From positions 1 through 40,582 of the forward strand of contig DKPB01000039.1 of assembly GCA_002471015.1 (NCBI GenBank): a stretch of DNA of 40,582 bases, written 5' to 3'. Below, piece after piece: positions 1 to 7,337 of the stretch. How positions within the stretch are numbered: position 1 is the first letter of the stretch; each line of letters opens with the position of its first letter. The notes beneath the pieces are model-generated. The model searched no databases. It saw only the letters and a program-made list of their open reading frames with translations, and was not told the origin of the DNA. The position numbers were made by a program, and so were the translations under genes. Source of the DNA: Stenotrophomonas sp. UBA7346. GTDB lineage: Bacteria > Pseudomonadota > Gammaproteobacteria > Xanthomonadales > Xanthomonadaceae.

Positions 1-291
1 CTGATCGAAATCCTCGCGCGCAACCAGGCGCACCTGAAGGCTGATGATGTCGATCTGGCGGTGAAGTCCTTGCTGGAAATGATGGGCGGGTCGCTGTCCT
101 CGGGTGATCGCATCGAGATCCGGGGTTTTGGTAGTTTTTCCCTGCATTACCGTCCGCCACGCCTGGGCCGCAACCCGAAGACGGGTGAATCGGTCGCGCT
201 GCCGGGCAAGCATGTGCCGCACTTCAAGCCGGGCAAGGAGCTGCGCGAGCGCGTCAGCTCGGTGGTGCCGCTGGAAAGCGATCCGGCCTGA
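1..291 (+). CDS. ihfB: Integration host factor subunit beta (3' part; start lies before the window)
   Basis: The reading frame is open from base 1 and ends with TGA at 289-291, giving the last 96 residues of a protein usually a little over 100 aa long. IHF is a heterodimeric nucleoid protein that bends DNA sharply at specific sites and helps transcription, replication and recombination. The beta-arm core is visible (RIEIRGFGSFSL, then GRNPKTGE). It includes the proline of the GRNPKTG motif that intercalates into DNA in the HU/IHF family. The sequence continues to HFKPGKELRERV, the usual C-terminal helix. The following lapA-lapB order is the normal neighbourhood of ihfB in gammaproteobacteria and favours the beta subunit over HU or IhfA. 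Confidence 0.95.
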   Translation: MIEILARNQAHLKADDVDLAVKSLLEMMGGSLSSGDRIEIRGFGSFSLHYRPPRLGRNPKTGESVALPGKHVPHFKPGKELRERVSSVVPLESDPA

Positions 292-380
292 GCCGTTGAT
301 GCCGCATTGGCGGCGATTCATGCTGCGGTTTCATGTCCGCACCGGTAAGCTAAAGGCTGTTTCCACGGAGTCAGCCGGCC

Positions 381-677
381 ATGAAGGTCTTTCGTCTATT
401 GATCCTGCTGGCCGTATTGGTCGGTGGTCTGGTGGTGGGGTCGCTGAACTCCGAGCCCATCAAGATCAGCCTGGCCTTCTGGGTGCTCGAGACCACCTCG
501 GGTATTGCCATCATCGCCTCGCTGTTATTGGGTGCCCTGGTCGGTGGCGGTCTGGTCATGGCGTCGCTGGTGGTTCCCATGTACGCCAAGCTGCGCCGCG
601 CCAACAAGGCGGCCCTGACCGCAACCCCGGAACCGGTGACGCCGGTACAGACTCCTTCACCTTTTGACGGGCGCTGA
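381..677 (+). CDS. lapA: LapA-family (DUF1049) inner-membrane protein
   Basis: The product is 98 aa with two hydrophobic segments, about residues 3-22 and 41-66, and a short polar C-terminal tail. This is the usual shape of LapA/YciS proteins. In E. coli, LapA works with LapB at the inner membrane to tune LPS synthesis and assembly. The ATG at 381 follows a CGGAG ribosome-binding site about ten bases upstream. The gene ends six bases before lapB, so the two are almost certainly co-transcribed. Identity rests on size, membrane layout and the ihfB-lapA-lapB order rather than on catalytic motifs. Confidence 0.88.
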   Translation: MKVFRLLILLAVLVGGLVVGSLNSEPIKISLAFWVLETTSGIAIIASLLLGALVGGGLVMASLVVPMYAKLRRANKAALTATPEPVTPVQTPSPFDGR

Positions 678-683
678 TCACAG

Positions 684-1862
684 ATGGCTTTTATCAGTGA
701 GTGGTTCTGGTTCTTCCTGTTCCTGCCGATTGCAGCACTCAGTGGCTGGGTGATCGGCCGCCGCGGTGGCCAGCGGCATAGCGAGAACCAGGTCAGCCGC
801 CTTTCCAGTACCTATTTCCGTGGCCTGAACTATCTGCTCAATGAGCAGCCTGACAAGGCGATCGAGCTGTTCCTGCACATTGCCGAGCTGGACAAGGAAA
901 CCTTTGAAACCCAGGTGGCGCTGGGGCATCTGTTCCGCCGCCGCGGTGAAGTGGACCGCGCCATCCGTTTGCACCAGGGGCTGGTGAACCGCAATGACCT
1001 CAGCGACGCCCAGCGCGTGCAGGCATTGTTGGCCCTGGGTGAGGACTACATGAAGTCGGGTCTGCTGGACCGGGCCGAAACGGTGTTTACCGAGCTGGCG
1101 CAACTGGACCAGCGTGCGCCGCAGGCGCTCAAGCACCTGATCAGCATCTACCAGGCCGAGCGTGACTGGGAGAAGGCGATCGAGAATGCCACCCGCTACG
1201 AGGCGGTCACTGACGAGCCCATGGGCAAGCTGATCGGGCAGTTCGAGTGCGAGCTGGCTGAGCGCTACCGTGCTGCCGGGCGGTTGGAAGATGCGCGCGC
1301 GGCGATCAACCGTGCCAATGCCGCCGATGCGATGAGCGTGCGTGCCGGCATCATCGAGGGGCGCCTGGAAAGCGACTTCGGCAATGATGAGGCGGCAGTG
1401 CGGGCATTCGAACGGGCTGCGCGCAACGATCCGGACTATCTGCCGGAGATCCTGCCGCAGCTGCTCAAGAACTACCGCAACGTCGGTGACATTGCCGGTG
1501 CCCGTGCCTTCCTGGCCGAGATGACCGAGCACTACCGTGGCATCGCGCCGGTGTTGGCGTTGACCCGGTTGATGGAAGAGCAGGAAGGGCCGGCGCCGGC
1601 GCGCGCGTATCTGGGGCGCCAGCTGAAGGATCGCCCCTCGGTGCGTGGTGAGTCCGCACTGATCGACCTGACACTGGCCGAGGGGGCCGATCCGGTTGCG
1701 ACCCTGCAGGATCTGAAGCACATCACCGACCAGTTGCTGGTGCGTAATCCGGCGTACCGCTGCACCCGCTGCGGATTTGGTGCGCGCACCCACCACTGGC
1801 AGTGCCCGAGCTGCAAGGAGTGGGGTACGGTCAAGCCATTGCTGAATTTCGCGGTGCTCTGA
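684..1862 (+). CDS. lapB: LapB, TPR protein controlling LPS synthesis
   Basis: The product is 392 aa (E. coli LapB is about 389 aa). LapB (YciM) is anchored in the inner membrane and regulates LpxC turnover by FtsH, coordinating LPS synthesis with export. The sequence shows one N-terminal membrane segment (about residues 5-22) and then a run of TPR helices (for example LNYLLNEQPDKAIELF and FRRRGEVDRAIRLHQ). A rubredoxin-like zinc knuckle closes the protein, with cysteines at 360, 363, 374 and 377 in the pattern CxxC...CPSC. All four metal ligands are present, so the protein looks intact. It sits between lapA and a lipid-carrier sugar transferase, which fits a role in envelope assembly. Confidence 0.95.
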   Translation: MAFISEWFWFFLFLPIAALSGWVIGRRGGQRHSENQVSRLSSTYFRGLNYLLNEQPDKAIELFLHIAELDKETFETQVALGHLFRRRGEVDRAIRLHQGLVNRNDLSDAQRVQALLALGEDYMKSGLLDRAETVFTELAQLDQRAPQALKHLISIYQAERDWEKAIENATRYEAVTDEPMGKLIGQFECELAERYRAAGRLEDARAAINRANAADAMSVRAGIIEGRLESDFGNDEAAVRAFERAARNDPDYLPEILPQLLKNYRNVGDIAGARAFLAEMTEHYRGIAPVLALTRLMEEQEGPAPARAYLGRQLKDRPSVRGESALIDLTLAEGADPVATLQDLKHITDQLLVRNPAYRCTRCGFGARTHHWQCPSCKEWGTVKPLLNFAVL

Positions 1863-1865
1863 CCG

Positions 1866-2843
1866 GTGCTGTCGAGCTTTCCTTGGCTGCTGGTGATCTG
1901 CGCAGTGGGGGCGGTGGTTACCTGGGCTGCGATCCGATACGCGCGGCGACGGCAGTTGTTTGACCTGCCTGGCGAACGCCGCAGCCATCGTGTTTCCACC
2001 CCGCGCGGTGGCGGTGTCGGCATCGTTGTTTCCCAGCTGCTGGCCTGCGTGCTGGGGGGGATCTGGCTGCCGCAGGCGGCACTGACCCTGACGGCTTTTG
2101 CGCTGGGCTTGCTGCTGGTTGCGGGTATTGGCTGGTGGGACGACCACAAGCCGTTGCCCGCCTTGCCACGTCTGTTCATACATCTGCTGGCAGGGCTGCT
2201 GCTTGGCTGGTTGGTCTGGCAGGGCACGGGCAGCCTCTGGAAGGCGCTGTTGTGCGCATTGTTGGGTGTGTCCTTGATCAACATCTGGAACTTCATGGAT
2301 GGGATCAACGGGCTGGCCAGCACCCAGGCCATCATCGTGGGGATTGGGGTGGGGCTGTTGCTGCCGGCGCCCTATGCGCTGGCTGCTTGGAGCTTGGTGG
2401 CCGGCTGTGCGGGTTTCCTGCCCTTCAACTTTCCGCGTGCCCGCATCTTCATGGGCGATGTCGGCAGTGGTGCGCTGGGGTATCTGGTCGCGGGCCTGCT
2501 GGCGCTGGGGATCAGCGTCACCGATGTTGCGCTGCCGTTGTGGCTGATGTTGCCCACAGCTTTTTTCATAGATGCCGGTCTCACCTTGTTGGGGCGGATG
2601 GCACGTGGTGAATCCTGGATGCAGGCGCATACACAGCATCTTTACCAGGTATGGGTAAAGAATGAACGTAGCCATGTTTTTGTGACATTCCTGTACGCCC
2701 TGTTCAGCATTGTCGGGGCTATACTCGCTGCGCTGTTTTCAGGGCTTCCTCCGGAGTGGGGGTGGGCAGGGGGTGTTACGTGGGTAGCCGTGGGTACGGC
2801 GGCCTGGTTCCTTCTGCGCGCGAGGGCGTATCAACCAGGATGA
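1866..2843 (+). CDS. WecA/WbpL-like undecaprenyl-phosphate glycosyl-1-phosphate transferase (glycosyltransferase family 4)
   Basis: This is a 325-aa polytopic membrane protein starting at GTG 1866, three bases after lapB. The MraY/WecA superfamily moves a sugar-1-phosphate from a UDP-sugar to undecaprenyl phosphate, the first membrane step of O-antigen and similar glycans. Characteristic motifs are present: an early WWDDHK pair of aspartates, NFMDGINGLA in the cytoplasmic loop, FMGDVGSGALGYL, and a late HTQHLYQ in place of the common HRSHxYQ. About ten hydrophobic segments can be counted. The next gene, a WbpM-like dehydratase, overlaps it or nearly so. The pair resembles the Pseudomonas wbpL-wbpM arrangement, in which UDP-sugars such as UDP-FucNAc are made and loaded. 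The exact sugar cannot be told from sequence. Confidence 0.9.
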   Translation: MLSSFPWLLVICAVGAVVTWAAIRYARRRQLFDLPGERRSHRVSTPRGGGVGIVVSQLLACVLGGIWLPQAALTLTAFALGLLLVAGIGWWDDHKPLPALPRLFIHLLAGLLLGWLVWQGTGSLWKALLCALLGVSLINIWNFMDGINGLASTQAIIVGIGVGLLLPAPYALAAWSLVAGCAGFLPFNFPRARIFMGDVGSGALGYLVAGLLALGISVTDVALPLWLMLPTAFFIDAGLTLLGRMARGESWMQAHTQHLYQVWVKNERSHVFVTFLYALFSIVGAILAALFSGLPPEWGWAGGVTWVAVGTAAWFLLRARAYQPG

Positions 2844-2848
2844 TCAAG

Positions 2849-4771
2849 ATGTCGGGCGAGCATAGAGACAGCACCAACGGTGGCGGCGCGCGTTATGCGG
2901 TGATGCTGCACGATCTGGTAATGGTCTGGCTGTGTTGGCAGGGCCTGTTCATGGCGCGTTATGCCCTGCTCGATCACTCGCCGCAGTTGCCCTTGTTCTC
3001 GCTTGACGTGGCCATTGTGCTTGGCCTGCAGGCGCTGGCCTTCGGCAAGGTAGGCCTGTACCGCGGCCTGTGGCGCTTTGCCAGCGTTGCAGACCTGATC
3101 AACATCTTCAAAGCCTGCTTCATCGGGTTGCTGGCCATCGTTGTGGTCTTCAGCTACCGGCGCTTGGAAGGTATTCCAATGTCGGTGTTGGTGGTCTATC
3201 CGTTCGCCTTGTCCGCGTTGCTGGGAACGCCCCGGTTGCTTTACCGGGCCTGGAAGGATTATCAGGCCGTCAACTCGGACGCCCGCGCAAGGCGTGTGCT
3301 GGTGCTGGGTGCCGGCTTGGCGGCGGAAACCCTGGTCAAGGACCTGCGCCGCTCGGGGACCTATGTGCCGGTCGGTCTGCTGGATGACTCGCCGGCGCTG
3401 CAGGGCGCGAACCTGCATGGCGCGCCCATTCTCGGCACGCTGTCCGATGTGGTAACCGTGGCCAAGGAAGTGGATGCCAAGTTGCTGGTGATTGCCATTC
3501 CCACACTGGATGCGGCGGGCATGCAGCGGGTGGTGGGTTTGTGCGAGGCAACGGGGCTGCCGTTCCGTACCGTTCCCAGGCTCAGTGATGTGCTGGAGGG
3601 CAGCTCGCTGCCCGGCCAGTTGAAGGAAGTAGCGATCGAGGACCTGTTGGGTCGCAAGGCCATCCTGCCGGACTGGGGGTTGCTGCGTGGCTGGTTGCGC
3701 GGTCGCACCGTGCTGGTTACCGGCGGCGGCGGTTCGATCGGCTCGGAGCTGTGTCGACAATGTGCCCGCCACGGGGTGGCGGAGGTCGTTGTGCTGGAGA
3801 TCAGCGAGTTGCTGATGATCAACATCCAGGCCGAGCTGCGACGTAACTTTCCCGAATTGAGGGTCAGTGGCGTACTGGGCGATTGCGGCGACCCCGCCGT
3901 GGTCCGGCACGTACTGGACACCTATCGCCCGGATACGGTGTTCCACGCGGCTGCCTACAAGCAGGTGCCCCTGCTGGAGAATCAGCTGCGCGAGGCGGTG
4001 CGCAACAACACCCTGGCGACGGAGTGTGTGGCCAGTGCCTGCGTGGAGCGTGGGGTGGAGAACTTCGTGTTCATCTCCACCGACAAGGCAGTGGATCCGG
4101 TCAATGCGCTCGGCGCCAGCAAGCGCTACGCCGAAATGATCTGCCAGAGCTTGAACAAGCGCCCCGGCAACACCCGTTTTGTCACGGTGCGCTTCGGCAA
4201 TGTGCTGGGATCGGTTGGCAGCGTGGTGCCCTTGTTCCGCGAGCAGATCAGCAAAGGGGGGCCGGTTACTGTGACCCATCCTGATGTGACGCGCTATTTC
4301 ATGACGATCCCGGAAGCCTGCCTGCTGATTCTGCAGGCGGCCGCGTCCTCGTCGCGCGGTGCCATCTATATGCTGGACATGGGCGAGCCCGTGCTGATCC
4401 GGCACCTGGCCGAACAGTTGATCCGGTTGGCCGGCAAGGTGCCTGGCGTTGATATCCCGATTGTCTATACCGGCCTGCGCGCGGGTGAAAAGCTTCACGA
4501 AACCTTGTTCTACGCGGACGAGAATTGCCACCCCACTTCGCATCCGAAGGTGCTGGAAGCGGGGCCGCGCGAGTTCTCGGTAGACAAGGTGTTGGCCAAT
4601 GTGGCCGAGTTGAGGGCGGCGGTTGCCTCCTATGATGTGGCGGCGCTGCACGCGATCCTGCGCAGTACCGTTCCTGAATTCCTGCCACTGGATGTGCCGG
4701 CGGCGCGCAACACCGGGGCCAAGGCCAATATCGTCCCATTCCCCTCGAAGGAAGCTGGAAGGAATTATTGA
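2849..4771 (+). CDS. WbpM/CapD-like membrane nucleotide-sugar 4,6-dehydratase
   Basis: The product is 640 aa from the ATG at 2849, which has AGGA eight bases upstream. An ATG at 2840 that overlaps the previous stop is the alternative; the open frame extends further but has no good start. Large WbpM-type proteins combine four N-terminal membrane helices with two Rossmann folds and convert UDP-GlcNAc to a 4-keto-6-deoxy sugar. The first, degenerate fold carries GAGLAAETLVKDL; the second carries TGGGGSIGSE (about residue 292). Downstream are ISTDKAVDP, GASKR and RFGNVLGS. The position that holds Met in WbpM (or Tyr in SDR enzymes) is Leu421 here, four residues before Lys425. The gene lies between a WbpL-like transferase and galU, as expected for O-antigen precursor supply. 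Confidence 0.9.
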   Translation: MSGEHRDSTNGGGARYAVMLHDLVMVWLCWQGLFMARYALLDHSPQLPLFSLDVAIVLGLQALAFGKVGLYRGLWRFASVADLINIFKACFIGLLAIVVVFSYRRLEGIPMSVLVVYPFALSALLGTPRLLYRAWKDYQAVNSDARARRVLVLGAGLAAETLVKDLRRSGTYVPVGLLDDSPALQGANLHGAPILGTLSDVVTVAKEVDAKLLVIAIPTLDAAGMQRVVGLCEATGLPFRTVPRLSDVLEGSSLPGQLKEVAIEDLLGRKAILPDWGLLRGWLRGRTVLVTGGGGSIGSELCRQCARHGVAEVVVLEISELLMINIQAELRRNFPELRVSGVLGDCGDPAVVRHVLDTYRPDTVFHAAAYKQVPLLENQLREAVRNNTLATECVASACVERGVENFVFISTDKAVDPVNALGASKRYAEMICQSLNKRPGNTRFVTVRFGNVLGSVGSVVPLFREQISKGGPVTVTHPDVTRYFMTIPEACLLILQAAASSSRGAIYMLDMGEPVLIRHLAEQLIRLAGKVPGVDIPIVYTGLRAGEKLHETLFYADENCHPTSHPKVLEAGPREFSVDKVLANVAELRAAVASYDVAALHAILRSTVPEFLPLDVPAARNTGAKANIVPFPSKEAGRNY

Positions 4772-5649
4772 TGCAAGCACGTATAAAGAAGGCGGTCTTT
4801 CCTGTTGCGGGTCTTGGTACCCGGTTTCTGCCGGCGACCAAGACCGTGCCAAAGGAAATGTTGCCGATCATTGACCGGCCGCTGATCCAGTACGCGGTTG
4901 ATGAGGCGATCGAGGCCGGTTGCGACACGTTGATCTTCATCACCAACCGCTACAAGCATGCGGTTGCTGATTATTTCGACAAGGCCTACGAGCTGGAGCA
5001 GAAGCTCGAGCGCGCCGGCAAGCAGGAGCAGTTGGAGCTGATCCGGCATGTGCTGCCCAAGGGCGTGCGCGCGGTGTTCGTGACCCAGACCGAGGCGCTG
5101 GGGCTGGGCCATGCGGTGCTGTGTGCCAAGGCGATCGTCGGCAACGAGCCCTTTGCGGTGCTGCTGCCGGATGACCTGATCTGGAACCGCGGCGACGGCG
5201 CGCTCAAGCAGATGGCTGATCTTAACGCTGTCACCGGCGCCAGCGTCATTGCGGTGGAAGACGTGCCGCACGACAAGACCGGCAGCTATGGCATCGTCGC
5301 GACCGACAGGTTCGATGGCCGCAAGGGGCATATCACCCAGATCGTTGAGAAGCCGAAGCCGGAAGACGCGCCCAGTGATCTGGCGGTGGTGGGGCGCTAC
5401 GTGCTCAGCCCGAAGATCTTCGAGTTGCTGGAAGCAACCGGTACCGGTGCCGGTGGCGAGATCCAGCTGACCGACGCGATTGCGCAGCTGCTCCAGACCG
5501 AGCAGGTGGATGCGTACCGTTTCGAGGGCACGCGCTTTGACTGTGGCACCCATCTGGGGTTGATCGAAGCGACCGTGCGCTTTGCGCTGGAGAACGAGAA
5601 GCTGGCCGGGCCGGCACGGGCGGCCATGCAGAAGATGCTGGCGGAGTAA
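4771..5649 (+). CDS. galU: UTP--glucose-1-phosphate uridylyltransferase
   Basis: The product is 292 aa. GalU joins UTP and glucose-1-phosphate to make UDP-glucose, used for LPS core, exopolysaccharide and osmoprotectant glucans in the cytoplasm. The N-terminal nucleotide-binding signature AGLGTRFLPATKTVPKEM is complete, followed by PIIDRPLIQYAVDEA, the LLPDD metal-site loop and the later VEKPKPEDAPS and FDCGTHLGLIEA segments. The ATG at 4771 overlaps the upstream stop codon by one base (TGATG) and is preceded by GGAAGGAA, a strong ribosome-binding site. An in-frame TTG one codon earlier is a less likely start. A rho-independent terminator about 50 bases downstream closes the operon. Confidence 0.97.
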   Translation: MQARIKKAVFPVAGLGTRFLPATKTVPKEMLPIIDRPLIQYAVDEAIEAGCDTLIFITNRYKHAVADYFDKAYELEQKLERAGKQEQLELIRHVLPKGVRAVFVTQTEALGLGHAVLCAKAIVGNEPFAVLLPDDLIWNRGDGALKQMADLNAVTGASVIAVEDVPHDKTGSYGIVATDRFDGRKGHITQIVEKPKPEDAPSDLAVVGRYVLSPKIFELLEATGTGAGGEIQLTDAIAQLLQTEQVDAYRFEGTRFDCGTHLGLIEATVRFALENEKLAGPARAAMQKMLAE

Positions 5650-5700
5650 GCGCTGCGAGCATTCTGTAAGCAGATGTCGTCTGTCAGTTGTGTAGATTGG

Positions 5701-5728
5701 AAAAGCAGCCGCCAGGCTGCTTTTCTGT
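5701..5728 (+). terminator. Intrinsic terminator after galU
   Basis: There is a perfect 10-bp stem (5701-5710 with 5715-5724) and a GCCA tetraloop. The 3' arm ends in TTTT and is followed by a C and more T. It lies about 50 bases after the galU stop and should end the lapA-galU transcript. Confidence 0.85.
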
Positions 5729-5784
5729 TTCTGGCCCCGGGGGGTTGCAAGTAGAACGGAGCGCAAAGCTCCCCCTCTCCCCAC

Positions 5785-5879
5785 CCCCTCTCCCGCAAGG
5801 GGAGAGGGGCTTGAGTCGCTGCGAGCGCAGGCATTCCCAGCAACTGCAGCTGTAGCCCTCTCCCCTTGCGGGAGAGGGG
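5785..5879. repeat. Inverted pair of GC-rich REP-like stem-loops
   Basis: A 24-base element (5785-5808, CCCTCTCCC and GGGAGAGGG arms around GCAA) recurs as its reverse complement at 5856-5879. The second copy is preceded by GTAG (5852-5855), the tetranucleotide that marks SMAG REP elements of Stenotrophomonas. Each copy folds on its own and the two can pair with each other across about 47 bases. The element fills the gap between the convergent galU and fadA genes. Membership of a named REP subfamily is an inference. Confidence 0.7.
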
Positions 5880-5910
5880 TTGGGAGAGAGGGGCTCTTCG
5901 CGATGAGCCC

Positions 5911-5942
5911 AAAAAAGAAGGCGGCCCTCAGGCCGCCTTCTT
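5911..5942 (-). terminator. Intrinsic terminator after the fad operon
   Basis: A 12-bp stem (5915-5926 with 5931-5942) with a four-base loop is followed, on the minus strand, by a run of six T (complement of the A run at 5911-5916). It lies about 25 bases beyond the thiolase stop. The + strand side has only a short T run, so it serves mainly the minus-strand genes. Confidence 0.85.
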
Positions 5943-5965
5943 CAATAAACAGCGCAGCAGATCGC

Positions 5966-7174
5966 TTACAGCGATTCGAAAATACCTGCAGCGCCCATGC
6001 CGGTACCGATGCACATGGTCACCATGCCGTACTTCTGCTGGCGACGGCGCAGGCCGTGCAACAGGGTGGCGGTACGGATCGCGCCGGTGGCACCCAGCGG
6101 GTGGCCCAGGGCGATGGCGCCGCCCAGCGGGTTGACCTTGGAGGGGTCCAGGCCGCAATCGCGGATCACCGCCAGCGACTGCGCGGCAAAGGCCTCATTG
6201 AGTTCGATCCAGTCCAGCTGGTCCTGGCTCAGGCCAGCCTGCTTCAATGCCTTCGGGATGGCCGCGATCGGGCCGATGCCCATCACTTCCGGGCGCACGC
6301 CGGCGACCGAGAAGCTGACGAAGCGGGCCAGCGGGGTCAGGCCGTAGTCCTTGATCGCCTGCTCGGAGGCCAGCAGCACCGCACCGGCACCGTCGCTCAT
6401 CTGTGAGGAATTGCCTGCAGTCACCGAACCGCCGAACTGGCCATTGCGGAACACCGGGCGCAGCTTGGCCAGGCCTTCGGCGGACGAATCCAGGCGCGGG
6501 CCTTCGTCGGTATCGGCCAGCTTGTTGCGGGTGATGATGCGCTTGCCATCAGCCAGGTCAGGCAGGTGCGAGACGATGTCGTAGGGGCTGATCTCGTCCT
6601 TGAACTCGCCGTTCTGGATCGCAGCGATCGCCTTCTGGTGCGAGGCCAGGGCGAAGGCGTCCTGCTCCTCGCGCGAGACCTTCCATTCCTCGGCGACCTT
6701 CTCGGCGGTGATGCCCATGCCGTAGGCAATGGCGACGTGGTCGTTGTCGAACACGCTAGGTGCCATCGCGATCTTGTTGCCCATCATCGGCACCATCGAC
6801 ATCGACTCGGTACCGCCGGCCAGCATCAGGTCGCTGTTGCCCAGGCGGATCTGGTCAGCCGCCATCGCCACGGCCTGCAGGCCGGACGAGCAGAAGCGGT
6901 TCACCGTCTGCGCGGCGATGGTGTTGGGCAGGCCAGCCAGCAGCACGCCGATGCGCGCCACGTTCATGCCTTGCTCGGCTTCGGGCATGGCGCAGCCGAT
7001 GATGGCGTCGTCGATGCGGTTGACGTCCACGCCCGGGGCCTGTGCGACCACGGAACGGAGCACATGGGCGAGCATGTCGTCCGGGCGGGTGTTGCGGAAC
7101 ATGCCCTTGGGCGCCTTGCCAACCGGGGTGCGGGTGGCGGCGACGATGTAGGCGTCCTGGATTTGCTTGGTCAC
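5966..7174 (-). CDS. fadA: Acetyl-CoA C-acyltransferase (thiolase, fatty-acid beta-oxidation)
   Basis: The product is 402 aa. Thiolases cleave 3-ketoacyl-CoA with CoA, releasing acetyl-CoA in the last step of each beta-oxidation round. The nucleophilic cysteine lies in NRFCSSGLQAVAMAA (about residue 90). The catalytic His is in GGAIALGHPLGATGA and the second Cys in MCIGTGMGAAG near the C-terminus, so all active-site residues are present. I chose the GTG start at 7174 because GGAGAAAG lies just upstream and the thiolase fold begins there with TKQIQDAYIVAATRTPVG. The open frame extends 31 codons further through a repeat. The gene follows the FadN-type enzyme on the same strand and is probably in one operon with it and psrA. 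A biosynthetic thiolase role is possible but less likely given the neighbours. Confidence 0.93.
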   Translation of the reverse strand: MTKQIQDAYIVAATRTPVGKAPKGMFRNTRPDDMLAHVLRSVVAQAPGVDVNRIDDAIIGCAMPEAEQGMNVARIGVLLAGLPNTIAAQTVNRFCSSGLQAVAMAADQIRLGNSDLMLAGGTESMSMVPMMGNKIAMAPSVFDNDHVAIAYGMGITAEKVAEEWKVSREEQDAFALASHQKAIAAIQNGEFKDEISPYDIVSHLPDLADGKRIITRNKLADTDEGPRLDSSAEGLAKLRPVFRNGQFGGSVTAGNSSQMSDGAGAVLLASEQAIKDYGLTPLARFVSFSVAGVRPEVMGIGPIAAIPKALKQAGLSQDQLDWIELNEAFAAQSLAVIRDCGLDPSKVNPLGGAIALGHPLGATGAIRTATLLHGLRRRQQKYGMVTMCIGTGMGAAGIFESL

Positions 7175-7195
7175 GTTGCTTTCTCCGAAAGCCGG

Positions 7196-7333
7196 GGATC
7201 GGGAGTGGGGAATGGGGAATCGACAAGGCGGTTCCACGAAGTCCGACGCATTCCTGTTCTCCGGCAAAAAATTGTGGAGGAGGGGAGTCGGGCGTGGCTG
7301 TTGCCATTCCCGACTCCCGGTTCCCTATTCCCG
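7196..7333. repeat. Intergenic inverted repeat between the fadN-like gene and fadA
   Basis: The 163-base gap holds purine-rich GGGAGTGGGGAATGGGGAAT-type sequence at 7201-7220, with a pyrimidine-rich counterpart at 7303-7333. It also holds a perfect 10-bp stem (7283-7292 with 7309-7318, 16-base loop). I recall similar GGGAAT-rich intergenic elements in xanthomonads. The transcript would fold strongly here, between two genes of one operon. Confidence 0.6.
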
Positions 7334-7337
7334 TTGA

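Noticed and set aside
678..2675. A 665-codon minus-strand frame opposite lapB and the WbpL-like gene
   Set aside because: It spans two real genes and their junction, and its product is low-complexity Gln/His/Arg without domains.
2831..4852. A 673-codon minus-strand frame opposite the WbpM-like gene
   Set aside because: Same pattern of antisense openness; no domain, and the + strand protein has all family motifs.
5650..5910. Small gene between galU and fadA
   Set aside because: The frames there run through the inverted repeat and terminators only and encode no recognisable protein.
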